This document shows, in pieces, positions 1 to 12,954 of a DNA stretch of 64,000 nucleotides. Below the pieces are notes generated by a model, which saw only the letters and a program-made list of their open reading frames with translations, was not told the origin of the DNA and searched no databases. The first letter of the stretch is position 1; each line of letters opens with the position of its first letter. Origin of the DNA: Diadema setosum (lineage: Eukaryota > Echinodermata > Echinoidea > Diadematoida > Diadematidae); NCBI GenBank assembly GCA_033980235.1, contig CM067067.1:35819200-35883199 (forward strand), read 5' to 3'. The position numbers were made by a program, and so were the translations under genes.

Positions 1-107
1 CCACGGAGCCCACACAGCTTTTACAGCTTCATTCAACAAATGAATAGACGAAACAAAGAAGAGGAAAACAGCTTTGACCTCGCCCCATGAACAAGATACT
101 ATGAGTA

Positions 108-164
108 ATGTTCTCAAATAATATATTTGTATATTAAATATACAAATATATTATTTGAGAACAT
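108..164. repeat. Perfect 28-bp inverted repeat with a 1-nt spacer
   Basis: Bases 108-135 are the exact reverse complement of 137-164, separated only by base 136. The arm starts ATGTTCTCAAATAATATA. The arms are AT-rich and would extrude as a near loop-less hairpin. No target-site duplication or relative was seen in the window, so it may be a tiny foldback element or a locally generated palindrome. Confidence 0.9.
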
Positions 165-2328
165 AAAGTTTAGGAATTTCTTGAAGTTCATGGAATGACT
201 TTTACAATGTTTCTAAAACATATCACCAGTTCCTTTGATTGAATCAAAGTCAAGTGAGGTATTTTGGATTTTTTTTTTAAGGGCAAATAGTAAGGAGTAA
301 GGAAACAGATTGACTTCAATTATTGTAGCGATCGATTCATCACAATACATTGTGTTTTAGAATTATCAGTAATGCTTGTGAACGACCTCAAGTTAATTGC
401 ATATATTAATCACACTAATCATATCTATCTTGTCTTGATATGGCCTTTAGACATGATAAGAAATGTTGGTAAACAGAACATGATCACATGACATCAAAAG
501 AAGACTGCTTGTTTGAGTTATAACTCCAACTATAGGCTGCATCAATCTAAAACCACCGCTTTAGTTTGCCCCGGGTTTTAACAAATGGCTTATTGATGAT
601 TGGAGAGAGGAAAAATCCATATTCTTTTGAATTGGTCAAGTGCGCGAACTTAAAATTAGGTTCATATACCTGTCGTCATTAGTTTTATTAGTTTTATAGT
701 TAATGTCAAGATATTGTTGATATGTTCATTGTTCCTGAGGCCAACCTTATAGGAAAAATACCATATATGAAGAAATTGGTTTCAAAATCTACTACATCCA
801 TTATTTCAAGTTCTGAGAAAAACTTGATTTTTTTTTTTGCTTTTTATCATATTTACCAAGGTCAGATAGGAATGATACATTTGTATTTCCTCCCATTATA
901 CTGCTATATGATACAACACTAAAACCACTCTTTAAAAAAAAATCCAGGTCCATACATTTATTTCTAATGAATTAATCATTTATTTCAAGTATGCAAATAA
1001 CGCCTTTCTTGTACGCTTTAAGATCAAAGACTTATTGCGTATTAGCCAAAGGGCGCACAAAATACAAAATTACAGTTTTGTACATTAAATGCACTCATCA
1101 AAACAGCATTGAAAAATATAGGAGTGTATTCTGCAGGAACATCGTTTACACTGGCTGGATTTTCATTTTGTTCATTAGTATGTTCATACGTGTGTGTGAT
1201 TTCTTGATCTGCTTATCAAGTGCTGTCGTTCACAGTTACATTTACAAAATGATTTGGTTAAGAATGAATTATTCAGAAAAAAAGTAGGCCAACGTTATAA
1301 TCGTACTAATTACAATAAAAACGAAATGATGGGTATGTGTCTTGTTTCATTTCGTTCTGTTTTGTCGTGTTTTTATTTTTCTTGGGGATGCTTTCAATGT
1401 TTTCCGTGAAGAAAATGCTCACTGAAATTAATAACTCATAAGTGCATCAGTCAATGCCTACAACAGCTTTTCCCTATACCACGAGGAGGACTTTGAGATT
1501 AAAGGCTCTTTAGCCTTTTTACTTCATCTTTTATCCTAGAATATCATACATATAAGAATGTATAAGTACAAGAATGTATTTACAAATATGGAGGTGGGGC
1601 AGGTAGAAAGATAATGACCCACACTCATGGCAAATGAGTACAAAAGAAAACGAAAGTCACTTTGTCAAAATATCAAAGTCTACCTAAAAGCAGTTGTTGA
1701 AAGTCTTCTCATCCACGGATTTACTGTATTTGAACAGATCATGTAACCTCTACTAGAATAACGATAAACTTGTTGTTGTTGAAGCTAGAAAGGATATACC
1801 TTATGACACTTACAAAACACACGGACCTTGACACTGGACAAAATGACCTTTTATGAGATTTGCGAACACAAATGAATACACTGGCAAGATATGCAAATGA
1901 CGGAGGCACAGGAATTCAAAAAGCACTGCAGTATGGTATGCCCATACCAGAAGATTACAGGATAGCACAGGATATGAAGTGGAGTATAGCGAGTCTATAC
2001 AGGACTGCACAATTACCATCAGTAAGACAATGCCCATTCACATGTTTACTAAATGTTTACCACTACTCGTCATCTTAATAACACACTCACTTATAATCAT
2101 ATCACACACAATAACAGAATCGCTTTTCATAGTTCTCCCTTGTGCCTACTTACACGTGGTTAGCTGGGATATTGCAGATTTGCTTTGCACTACCAATAAC
2201 CACGAATGGATTTGCTTGATTACTAAGTATTCCCACTTGTTTTATGTCTCTTGTGACACTTGCATTGATAATAACAACCATAAAGTTTGGAAGCCCGCTA
2301 AAACACAGAGGGACAAGCAGACAGACGC

Positions 2329-2359
<31 letters not shown>

Positions 2360-2376
2360 AACAAACAAACAAACAA
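2329..2376 (+). repeat. (AAAAC)n / (AAAC)n simple repeat
   Basis: Pentameric then tetrameric A/C units read directly in the sequence. It explains the Lys/Thr/Gln-rich end of the overlapping open frame. Confidence 0.9.
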
Positions 2377-3060
2377 CATGAAATGACACAACAACAGAAC
2401 TACTTATAGTGAAATGACTGACCTGACGAGACGATAGGAAACAGGACTAACATAGTACTATTCTTTCTTTTTACCAGAAGAATGTGCTTGAAAGAACACG
2501 TTATGTTCTTGTACAGGCTGAGCTTGGACAATGTTCCCATTTTACATTTAACCCGGCATGAAAAACCCACATTTCAGTCGCGCATATTGACTTTCCAATA
2601 GGACTGGAATGTATATAGGATCATGTGAGATGTTTTGTTTTCACACATTTGGCTTTTATTTTCTAAAAAATCAAAGTTTGTAAGTTGGAAGAGCAGTTGT
2701 ATTATGTAGTTGTTGTTTTTTTCAAGTTGTTTCTCTGATTCAAGTTCCATCTTTCTGTGAACGTGGGCAGTTGGCATGGTAACACAAAGGAGTTCCCAAA
2801 ACAGTCAACAGTATATTTTTGATACATCGGCGTATCCAATAGACTGTTGTATAATAAGTACACCAAGTGTAGAGTTAATCGAGCTAATAGAGTTAATATG
2901 GTGTAGCTTCACCCCCCCCCCCCCCACTTGTCCGTTGTGTTCCCTTTAGAGTAAATTAATGATTATTATTTCAAAAAAAAAAAACCAAACAAACAATATA
3001 ACCATGTACAAAATTAAAACAAGAGTTTATACAGAAATATACTGGGTAGTATTTATATTT

Positions 3061-3302
3061 ATTTCAAGTTGTTCAAGTTCAAGTTGATTTATTTCATTTC
3101 CAACAAACATAATTAGAAAGACAATGAAACACTCGTATACACAGATGTCAGGAAATCAGTACCACGATGCGATGAACAGAATAACATTGTAAAAGAGATA
3201 CAGATAAATTATCACTGTTACGTCACTGTGGTAAATGCATAAACAAATTGCTGGAAATGGAGGGGACTGGTAAAAAGCAGAGCTTGTAGAATGCAGTCCC
3301 TT
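3061..3302 (-). mobile_element. Non-LTR retrotransposon 3' end, family E, copy 1
   Basis: Read on the minus strand this is a 3' end: it finishes in a short iterated CAAGTT/AAATAAAT tail (plus-strand 3061-3095). It shares with 62540-62800 a conserved distal block, AGAGCTTGTAGAATGC, preceded by GGAGGGAC and an A-run. The repeated architecture and simple-sequence tail indicate a 3'-truncated non-LTR element or a SINE. No coding remnant was found. The clade is not identifiable from this fragment. Confidence 0.55.
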
Positions 3303-3307
3303 CAATT

Positions 3308-3402
3308 TTTTTTTTTATTTTTTTTTTTTTTTTTACAAATTAGCAATTTGCAATTGCTTAGTTCGCAGAAAGCAATTTGCAATTTGCAATTGCTTACTTC
3401 GG
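3308..3402. repeat. T-run followed by duplicated GCAATTTGCAATTGC palindromes
   Basis: A T-rich tract (about 3306-3334) is followed by two blocks built from AGCAATTTGCAATTGCTTA (3342-3360 and 3370-3396). Each block is internally palindromic, and each is followed by a TTCG-containing trailer (GTTCGCAG, then CTTCGGG). Confidence 0.75.
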
Positions 3403-5733
3403 GAATACCCTTCGACCTCTGTGAATGTCTGTTGGAATCGATGTGTTGAATATCATTTTGATCTTGAACAGGTTGCAAAGTTAGAATTTTATACGTAAAG
3501 AAATGAACCTTGAAATTACGCCAGAAATTGCTATTTTCGGGTTTCGGACGAAAGTCCTAATTTTGTTATCATGGGTGGGGTCAATAATAATGTTCAAGTG
3601 AATGGTACCGGGACTTATATTAAATGCGAAACTTAGACCTAAATGAGGTATAGACGCAGTAAATAAAAACGCTATTATTTCCGAAGGTAAGGGGGGATAT
3701 AATTAGCAGTACAGTTTAGGGGAACTTGATTAAAAAAGAAAAAAAGCTGTATGATTTTTCGAAACATAACTCATTCTACAGCATTTTATTTTTTTTTTCA
3801 AATATGTTTTTATGTTCTTAAACTAAAACTATATAGATCAAAACTTAAGTCCCCAATTTCACCAGTACTCAAAATAGGAGTTTTACCAAAAACATTCTTT
3901 GCAAACTCATTATAGTGTCCCTGGTTTTATCACTAGTATCTAAGTCATAATGAGGGATAATTCTTGAGAAAGAAAAATAAGGAAACCTACACTTCTACTA
4001 TGTCATTTTTTTTTTTCAAGAACACCCGAAAACCACGTGAATTGTTTGCATCTTAGATTCTCAGTGCTAAAATCTCCCCTCAGTTAAATGGATGGTAGAG
4101 TCCTGAAGGAACAGATACCACGCCCTCTAGAGTCAACTTTCGAATAGTCTCGGAGCTGTCAGTGATCATAGTTGGATCTGTAGCACTTTGTTTTCAATGA
4201 GGGTCGCATGGTGTATGAATTCTGTATACCCTGACAAATCAAATGAATTAATAGATACTTCCACTTTTAAAGTACCTCACAGGTATAATCATTCACATCC
4301 GATTTTGAACGCGTATAGTTACCTCTTTTAATCTTTTTCTTCATGTTTAATTTCGTTTGTTTGCTCACACGTCCTTTGCTCAGCAAAGTATTCTTTTTTT
4401 TTGGGGGGGGGTTCCATTATGATGCAAAGTCTTGTCCTTACGGCAACTAAATCGTAATTTACATTTATGTATTTTTTTTTTTTCAGGTACTCATAATGAT
4501 TTTCTTTTCGATTTCTTGAATCATTGAAAATCTGTTTTGCCGGAGAACTAGAAACACTCAGTCTTGGGCTCAACCGGATTGCAGACACCACATCAGCAGG
4601 TCAATCACGAGGAAAAGAAATAAGAATCATAGCGACCTCTATCGTGTGATCGGCACTAGTGATTGCCGCAGAAGTCGCACTTCCCGAGACCGAACTAATA
4701 GCTTTGAACCGAACTACTAATTAGTAAATACATCGCACTCGTTACAATGTTTCAAAATCATAGCAATTATGCTGAACACCATGGGGGTGTTGTGTTCGCT
4801 GATCTTTATCAAGCGAGGTTTACTCCTATGTTCTTCTTTTAGACTGTTTAGAACGTGGTTGAATGTAGCTACTGAAAAGAGGGAATGACACATTGGGGGT
4901 GCGCTTTTGATATTTTTCAAGTACATTAAGAGAGTGTATGAAAATATATAAAGTTTTAGATAAAACAGTTTATAGTATTAGTAGAAATGAAATAAATATA
5001 AAGATAATAAAAATAGAAATAAAAATGTATAAATAAGTAATGTTTTACACATGACATTTACACACACATTGTTTAATCTATCAGATCCTTTAATTGAGGC
5101 CTCTACCAGACAGACACTTAAAGCCGGCATCGATAAATGAGAGCATTTATAATGGTACAGAACATACTGAAGTGAATCCAAATGATTTGATTAATTAATT
5201 AATTAATTAATTAATTAATTAATTAATTAACAAGATTTAATTTTTGATAACTGACTGAAAAAAAAAATCTGACCTTGGCTCCGTTCTGTAGTCAATCATG
5301 TTGGTGTGCTATTTGTGTCAAGTCGGAGAAATCAAATCATGCACGTTTGCATCATTTTCAATCTAGTTACATATTCTATTAAATATAATTATAAATGTAC
5401 AAATGTGCATAAAAATGTAGGCCCTACATTTTCCTATCTCACTTTTTACATTTTGTGTACCTCGTTTAGACATCTATTCTATATCTCTATTCCTAATACC
5501 GTAATGATAAAAGTCATTAGATCAATGACGCATTTCAAAAGCTGTATTTGCTATTCTTGTTATTATCATTATGCCTTATGTGCGTGTATCTGTGGGATTT
5601 TCTTTGATACAGCTCAAAGTCGAATCGTGAAACGATGCGAATGTTTTACTACACGAATTCGCCAAGAATTCACAGCGCGTGATCATGATAACGCCCTCTT
5701 TTAACAACATGAAAACAGCTTGATAGACTAGTC
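3403..5733. other. Intergenic, no gene recognised
   Basis: AT-rich. It contains a T-to-G homopolymer junction at 4394-4411 and an (ATTA)n microsatellite at 5189-5230. The open frames at 4328-4591 (minus) and 5306-5704 (plus) have no domain, and their composition follows the local base bias. Nothing else was seen. Confidence 0.55.
5189..5230. repeat. (ATTA)n microsatellite
   Basis: About ten uninterrupted ATTA tetramers; the block is self-complementary. Confidence 0.95.
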
Positions 5734-6470
5734 TTGTCTCTGAACGTTTCAATACAAGCGAAGCTTCTTGTAGATCGTATAGTCCAGAATACTATATTCG
5801 TCTGTCATACTACTGTCTTATTTCAATGTGAAGCAAAAGTAAAGCAATTGTATCGCCATGTATCTCTTCCTTCTGAAATTCGAAGTTTAAAATCCACGTA
5901 TTCTTTTAGGAAGGCTGTAAAAACGATGTTGTTATCTGCATATCAGTAATTCCATTGTCATTGTTATATACACGAAATTCTTTTGTACAAATATCGACAC
6001 AATTAGTCTATTATGTAATAATGATTATGTAACCGACCATGACCTGTATCAACTGTCCACCTGTACCTCGTTGAAGAAATATTTTGTCATGTCTTGCTAA
6101 TCAGTGATACAGGTGATTTTATTTTGTATAAACCTTTAGTGAAAGCAGACAAACCTCTCCCTTCCCTTTCTCCTTTCAACTATCCTATCTCTATGCAAGT
6201 CATCCCTCCCTCCTATTCTCCTGCCGATGTACATTATAATATTATGATATGCTACGGGGGCTGCACGCAAATCAAGCTACGCTTATGCTGTAGCCCTTCT
6301 GTATTATTCATTGTAGTATGTTTTGTTGTAATTTTGCTGTACATTGTACACAGGCAATGAACAAGAAAATACTTATATATATTATCATATTTATGTTTGT
6401 ACATGAATGTGTATATGTACAATGATGATACAAAAACCAATAAATCAAATCAAATCAAATCAAATCAAAA
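5734..6470 (+). mobile_element. 3'-truncated non-LTR retrotransposon (reverse transcriptase C-terminus plus 3' UTR)
   Basis: The frame 5734-5949 ends with LPSEIRSLKSTYSFRKAVKT followed by a few residues and a stop. This is the shape of the extreme C-terminus of CR1/L2/jockey-type ORF2 proteins (WNSLP..IR...S...FK..LKT.L). After the stop comes about 500 bp of AT-rich 3' UTR, ending in an AATAAA followed by iterated TCAAA units (about 6440-6470). A short-unit microsatellite tail is typical of CR1/L2-like LINEs. The endonuclease and reverse transcriptase domains are missing, so this is a dead 5'-truncated copy. The element family is inferred from the C-terminal pattern only. Confidence 0.7.
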
Positions 6471-6757
6471 ATGTTTCAAAATAATGGAAATGTACTGGAT
6501 ATTTATGATGTACGCTATTTCTCTGTAGTAATAATAATTATGAAAAGGCGTAAAAGATGGCATAATAATGAAATGCAGACGTTGAAAAATAACTTTACCA
6601 TACAATGTTTAGATGTATCAGAAGAATAGATAAAAACAAAAAGTAAGTGAACAAACAAATTCCGAAGAAACAAAATCCGAAGGAAGAAAAAAAATGAGCA
6701 AAATCCATTACATGCAACATGATTATTACAGAAAATCATTATTGTTTTATGTTATAG

Positions 6758-6789
<32 letters not shown>

Positions 6790-7115
6790 TCTCTCTTATT
6801 TCTCTATTTTTATTTATTTTTTTCTTGGGGGGGGGGGGAGGATGTTGGACATGTTGGTCTCCTTTCACACAAAATACATAGGGGCCTACATACAAAGACA
6901 AACCCTATCATGCAATATAATTATGTGCATATATGCATCCATACACTTTACTTACTAAAGAGATAATGTAATACACAGTCATGTACACCAATCGGCATGT
7001 TTATCCTTCTTTTTAAATAAAGAATCAGCACCATGGTGAATTATCCAAAAACGAAAGTAACACACATGGTTCTGCTACACAGCGTTCACAAAAATGTCAA
7101 AATGCGAGGACTCAC
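6471..7115. other. Intergenic, simple repeats only
   Basis: Holds a (CT)n microsatellite (6757-6796) running into a T-to-G homopolymer junction (6817-6838). No gene seen. Confidence 0.6.
6757..6796 (+). repeat. (CT)n microsatellite
   Basis: About twenty CT units with one GT interruption. Confidence 0.95.
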
Positions 7116-7221
7116 CTCCAGAATCTGGGTCGTAAGTAGCGCCCTCCGCGTTTGAGTCTTCGAAATCCTTGATTTCGGAATAGGAATCTACGCACGATGA
7201 TACCCAAGGGTGGCTATGCAT
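7116..7221 (-). CDS. Putative orphan coding exon, minus strand
   Basis: Read on the minus strand, an ATG at 7221-7219 opens 35 codons beginning MHSHPWVSSCVDSYSEIKDF. The exon ends in GGAG followed directly by the consensus donor GTGAGT (intron from 7115), leaving phase 1. Upstream, the frame stays open for 11 more codons before a TAA at 7257-7255, so the segment could also be an internal exon with an acceptor just before the ATG. The acidic/serine-rich peptide, mixed codons and locally higher GC look coding against AT-rich surroundings. No domain is recognisable. No partner exon starting in the matching phase was found at lower coordinates. It could be the 5' exon of a divergent neighbour of the Hox gene, a transposon exon, or chance. 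Confidence 0.35.
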
Positions 7222-7964
7222 ACTTTCATTAGAAGCGTTTGCAATCGTAGATGGTTAAGCAAATCTCAACATCGACGTCATATTAGTTCTACCTGCCGTT
7301 CGAGAATAGTACCATCACATCATCACCATCACCATAACACTCTTTTCCATCGTTGTGATTACTTCTTCTTCTTCTTCTTGTTCTTGTTCTTCTTCTTCTT
7401 CTTCTTCTTCTTCTTTTTTACAGTGGCAAGTGTGCGTTGTTAATTCTTTGCTAAAATACTATTCTTGTATTAATTGTATTGTGTTCAATGATCTGTCATG
7501 AAAGTCGAATTAACATATGTACCTCTTTGTAACATAATTAGTATTTTTTTCCTGACAGAAGTGAACACCCAACTGAATTAAAATGAACAAAAGTGGTGAG
7601 TTCCACCAAAAAAGATAGATGAACAGGTAGTAATAGACTTTTTAATGTTTCGTTTTCTAAGATTAAAAAAAAAAATTGTGCTCTCCTTCGAGCATACTTT
7701 TGTGTTCGTTTAATACTGTAGTATGTCTCAGAGAAAAAGAGGAAGTTTTATATATACATAATACATTTTATGTAAATATAGGTTTCTCTTAACTATATCA
7801 GAGTGTTGTTAAATCCGTGGGTCCTTCATTTTTTAGTTTGATTAAAAAGAAGAAAAAAAACACACATACAAAAATGAGGAACGATCGAACGGCACAGTCT
7901 GAAAGCTCAAGAATGTTGTTATGCACTTATGAATGGAATAATTGTGATGCACATTTTGATTTTG
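7222..7964. other. Intergenic with CTT microsatellite
   Basis: Contains an imperfect (CTT)n tract at 7361-7416 and otherwise AT-rich sequence without recognised features. Confidence 0.6.
7361..7416 (+). repeat. Imperfect (CTT)n microsatellite
   Basis: Long run of CTT/GTT units, preceded by a short ATC/ACC block near 7320. Confidence 0.9.
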
Positions 7965-8600
7965 TTTGATAGATACTTTATTTCTGCAAATCGATAAATC
8001 AATCAGCAAATCAATATACATAAGTTACATAATCATGAACATGTGGGAAATATACAAAGTAAATTTAAAACAGAGTAGTTTGACTTGCATAAACAACGAT
8101 AGGCCTGTAAAAGGAAATCAATGATATAATATACAGTATGCATGTCTATGCAGCAGGGATTACAATAACAATTGTAGTTAAGAAGCGATTATGCAGAGGG
8201 CCGCCATTGTTAGCATTGTTTGAAAAGATGGCCGGCCCGAGGAAAAGGTAGGGACGTACTAGATTCGTAACAATACAAATTCTACTGCGAAGATAGCAGG
8301 GGAAAATAAACTCTGATGTGTGCTGGTGGTGAATGTGCGTGCAAGTGCTTGAAAGTGCACAGGGCAGATAGGCTGGAATTTAGAATAAAAGAATTGCTTT
8401 GTTGGAAGAGGGGACGATATGCAATGTTGCTATCGGGAGACCGACATAAGTCATATAAATTATTTGTTTTTAGTTCGTATTTGAAGTATACTGTAATAAA
8501 ATGTGCTTCTTTAAGTTTGCTTTAAATGAAAACAAGGAGGCACATTGTCTCAACTCCTCAGGAAGAGTGTTCCATGTATCCGGACCGTGATGTCTGATCG
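7965..8600 (-). mobile_element. 3'-truncated non-LTR retrotransposon, minus strand
   Basis: On the minus strand, 8598-8470 is an open 42-codon segment containing GPDTWNTLPEELRQ, then SFKANLKKHILLQY, then a TAA. That is the hallmark ORF2 C-terminus of CR1/L2/jockey-like non-LTR elements (G..WN.LP......S...FK..LK..L). A TAA lies just upstream in the otherwise continuous homologous frame (near 8602), so the ORF is already broken. A 3' UTR of about 500 bp follows, with an AATAAA (complement at 7978-7983) close to the end. The rest of the element is absent. Confidence 0.7.
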
Positions 8601-9483
8601 ATTATTGTCTTGTTTTCACGTTCAAGTCATGAAACATGTTAGTTCCTTTCACAAAGTCCTTTCATTAGTTTCACAAAGTTCTTTCATTACTAATGAATTC
8701 AATGTTTGGAAAAGGTTAATTCAACACAGACGACTTTAAATTTTCTTTTCTTTTCTTTTCTCCCCTCAACCCCCTTAAAAAGAAAAAATACACATACACA
8801 GGCACACACACAGAATCTAAAACATATCGATGCACTGAATAAACAACGTCCGTTTCATGTCAATAACTAATTGATTACAATGATGTCCAAAACTTGAGTA
8901 TGATGAGGAAACATTCGTCATCTTTTTTTTTCTTTTTCTTTTTTTTTTTTTTGGGGGGGGGGGCAGTCTTTACCAAATCTCTTTAAGTTCCACATCTTAA
9001 ATTTCAGCAAAAATATAACCAAAATAGCCAGATCAGAAGGAAACATGAAATAATCACACTTGCAATATATTCACAAAAAAGAGAAACATTTCAATATGTT
9101 TATGTGCATTACATGTTCATTATTCTAACATGATGGAAGAGCACGTGATTTAATTCTTTCAAAAAGCAGGGGGATAGAAATACCCTCAACATGATATCGT
9201 CGGCCTTATGCCAAAAGGGCCTTAAAAAACTTCCCCTGTTATGCCAAAAGGGCACTAATAGTGTACAAAGACTATAGCGTTAAGGGGCTTTGGGCATAAC
9301 AGTGGAAGTGGTTTAATGTCAGTGAAAATGGAAGGGATGTGCACTTTTAATTGAAAAGCTAACTTTTTGGAAATGTATCCATCATTAAAATATGTATTTT
9401 TTTTACATCGTTGCCCTACTGTCTTGACTGCTCTAGTCTTATCTAACGATGGCCCCTCCAAAACCTTAAAGATGTGTAGCTTC
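8601..9483. other. Intergenic, small palindromic words only
   Basis: Holds a T-to-G homopolymer junction (8922-8963). At about 9207-9299 TTATGCCAAAAGGGC occurs twice and then as a near inverted copy (GCTTTGGGCATAAC). No gene seen. Confidence 0.6.
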
Positions 9484-9598
9484 GAACGGATTGTCAGAAG
9501 TTTTCTCAAACTTTACTGATGTTAGTCTACTAATGTTGCTGCATTCATCCAGTCCACATATATAATATTGATGGTAAATTCTCCTTAATAAGGTACAA
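9484..9598 (+). mobile_element. TTAAAGG foldback family A, right-end fragment
   Basis: Matches the right end of the complete family A element at 46194-46761: the shared words are CTTT.ACTGATGT, TCTACTAAT.TTGCTGCATTC and GGT.AA.TT.TCCTT, in the same order and spacing. The left half is not recognisable here. It is non-autonomous and noncoding; overlapping frames are incidental. Confidence 0.6.
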
Positions 9599-12500
9599 TG
9601 TATGTACATTGTAGCGGATGTATATGGAGTGAAAGTAGATGGTATCAAAATAACATAAGCTAACAAGATGATCATTTATTATAAATGAGTGTGCAGTACT
9701 GACCCCTCTCCAATTACGTGAGATAAATTCCCTTAACATTATTTTTTTGGCCATTTTACAGTTTTTAGATCATAAATGAAGCAATCTACAATCTTACCAG
9801 AGTACCATGGTGACTGTCAGTACAATCATGACAATATCCATATATTATTTTCTAACAAGTAAGTAGCCTATACGTTTATTAACACAACTAAAGCTAAGCA
9901 GTAACCAAGAGCACAAACCATTGAAAGCGGAAGTGACAGCAACACGGTGTCACATTCCATACAACCTCCTAACATGACACTATATTCAGAGTTGAGAGAA
10001 ATCTTATTACAGTTATAGAGGGCCAGGCTAATGACACTCGACTCTATAATTTTGATCTCAATGTTTCAATGAATGCACACAACTGCAGCAGCATTATAGA
10101 TCGTATTATGAACTCAGAAGAGATGAATCAGTGTTTAGTTTCATTTCCAAGCAATATTCCTGTATATTACCAACGACACATTCCTTATTACATAATATCA
10201 CACAGAAACACCATTGTTTTATGAAAAATTGAAATGAAAATGATCTGTAGTTTATTGCTACTTTATTCTTATTAGGTCATAGCCATTGGATCCACAAATC
10301 AGCAAAATTAGATGCTTAGACAAGAAAATTTGATACTGGCGAAAGATCTTCTGCCCAAATGTCGATAGAAAGCTCAGAGCGTAGAGAACTTATAAACAAA
10401 TAATATTAAATGATATTAATAATGATATTGATATTCTTGGACTTTATGTAGCCTTTCTCGTGAGCGGTGAAATTACAACGGGCTACCTTTGCATTTGCAT
10501 TACCCTGTCTGGTGAAGGAAACGAGTAATGATAAAAAAAAAAAAAAAATACATAGAGATTTAACTAAATAGAAAGAAGAGGGAAATATCAGACTCTCAAA
10601 GAGCAATAATTACCACAACGGCACATCTTATTCACCCTTTAGGAATGCAGTAGTTTCAGAATGCCGATTTGACAGGCGCTTTCAGTGTTTGCTACACTTG
10701 TCGAGAGAGGGCGCTAATCATAGATGCAGTACGTGCTGAAACTGCGAGCAAAGTGCAGATAGCTTTCTCTTTAGGATAAAACTTTTGGTTATAACAAAGT
10801 AATGCCTCTCTCAGTCGTATCAGGCCATAGATAAGAAGTCGTTTTGGGTTATTATAATCACATGCACCTCAGTTAAGTGTTGCTCCTAAAGCTTTTGTTG
10901 TCTTTTTCTTGCTTTTGTTCAAGAGAGAAGAGCGACTGAAAAAAAGAATAAAGGTGACGAAAAAATAACCAAAAAATACAAGAAATAACAACAATGAATT
11001 CATGTCTTTACGCACTGAAATAGAAAATGAGAAAGATAATAAGGAGGAATTTTCAACGATGTGGGAGCTCTATGCGAAATAAAACTTGTAATGTAATCAA
11101 CTAAAAATGGCAGAATACCTTTAACAATTTTCTGGGTTTATGATAATTACCAATATTATTTTCAATGTCATTATTGTTATAGTATCTATCATTATTATTA
11201 ACTATGATGTTGTCATCATAACTTAAAAAGGAGAAAAAAATTAATCGAAGTGGACTGCACATTTATTCAAAATCATGCACATTTAATGACAGTGTCTGTA
11301 GGGGCAGTATCTACAAGAGTGTGCCAACATGACCAAGAAAAAATGAATGTGACTTCACACAGTAAGCATATAGAACTTTAATTACGTTTCAGAGCATTTG
11401 TTAATCAAAATTCTCTGAGATATAATGAACATCGCAACTCTAGACAACGTGCCCAACAAATATGAAAATGTGAACTCGATCTTTTTATCCCGCCCCAGGC
11501 CTCCATACCCCTCGATCCATCACTGCTCAAAATTGTGACTTGAGGTTATAATGATATCATGATTATTTTACATGTACAAGTGTACGTGTATAGAAAACTG
11601 GATTCGGAGGTGTTCACATAATAACCAGAAAAAAAAAAAGAGAGTATCTGACTGGGGAAAGAGTATAATTGTCCACTCATACTAAAAGATCTATTTTCTG
11701 CCTCTATGTTTAAAGACTGATCTGACTGTCATTTTAGCGTTAAAAAGAAGGGGAGGGGTTATGAAGTACGCAAGTAGCCTGGGTAAGGATCGATATGTCT
11801 ATTATGTTTATACCTGTGAACAAGAGGTTTTCGGACCAAGGGCAATGGAGAAATTAACCACAGCAACAACAAAACCAACAAAATGTCCCAAATGTACAAG
11901 ATTAGCCAAACTGATGACAAAGTTAATTAAATAAAGGACGTTTGATTGTTAAGATGTACCTTCGACGCTATACTTTACCCTATCCTGGCAGCTGCCTGGT
12001 GGCTGTTGTATTTTGATGATATGCGACATCAACAAGGAAACAAGAATGCAAACAACAACAACAACAATAACAATATTTCTCGAGCAACAATGTCCATTGG
12101 ATTAGTCTTTTCACAATATTTCATCGCACAATGATTTGGGTAGAAAGGCGGTCGTATTGTCTGCCTGTTCCCGTTCGGCGTTGGTCTGACGATTGAGGTT
12201 ACACACGCCTCTGGGAGTATTCTCGGCTTCAGGAGTGTTTAGAAAGAGGGCAACGTAGACGTGGTATAGACATGGCGTTATCTGGTCTCTTTCACTGCTT
12301 TTTAAACCTACAACAAACACCATTCAGTCCAGTATCTTTTTCTACATTAACACATTACCAACGATACTCCCAGCAGCAGATACTGCAATTGAAAACTTGA
12401 TTGGGCACTCTATTATCGCTTCGCTGATGACTTTCACGTTTTCTCCGGGAAAGAAAAAAGTTCTTATCACATGCGCAGTAATGTCATGTACATTTTTAAA

Positions 12501-12840
12501 GCATAACGTCGTCGGTAGAATAATCTCAAAGAAGAAACAATGAAGAACTCAGCACGTTCACGCGCATATGGCCTATATATCTGATGATTATTTCTCAAAA
12601 TGATGACTTCATATTGTTCATCTTGACACGACTTGAGAATCCCTCTGCCCCTCACAAACTATTATGAAACATACTTGAATGCACATCATTAGGTATAAGT
12701 ATGATAGTCACCATAGCGACATTTTCTAGTTCTAATGTAACAACGATTCCTTTGGTGTACATGCTCAATCTGAAATTATCATAATTGTCATATTGATTTC
12801 AATAATTATGATATTAATTTTTTATGTTTTAACTATTCCC
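9599..12840. other. Intergenic, nothing recognised
   Basis: More than 3 kb of AT-rich DNA with A/T runs and scattered short frames lacking motifs. A slightly GC-richer patch lies at 12120-12320 and another at 10640-10760. I see no splice-flanked open segment in either. Confidence 0.5.
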
Positions 12841-12954
12841 TGATGTGCTTCCTTAAGTTGACTGGAAAGGCCCAGGAGCCACAGTTATTCCAGATTACCC
12901 CCCCCCCCCCCCCCCCCCGTCACCCCCGGCTCGGCAACTTAGGGAAGCACATCA
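12841..12954. mobile_element. Short foldback element with central poly-C
   Basis: TGATGTGCTTCCTTAAGTTG at 12841-12860 is inverted at 12935-12954 with one mismatch in 20. The interior includes a C run of about 21 (12898-12918). It looks like a small MITE or foldback in which the C run has expanded. No other copy was found in the window. Confidence 0.65.

Larger units (their letters stand above)
1..3060. other. Intergenic, no gene recognised
   Basis: AT-rich DNA with short open frames only; none has a recognisable motif or coding-like composition. It holds a perfect hairpin at 108-164, an A/C-rich simple repeat at 2329-2376 and a 14-base C run at 2912-2925. Frames on both strands at 1810-2389 overlap each other and are low-complexity. 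Confidence 0.6.

Noticed and set aside
4328..4720. Possible partner exon for the 7.1-kb minus-strand segment (TGCGACTTCTGCGGC region)
   Set aside because: Phase-consistent readings hit stops quickly and give no family resemblance.
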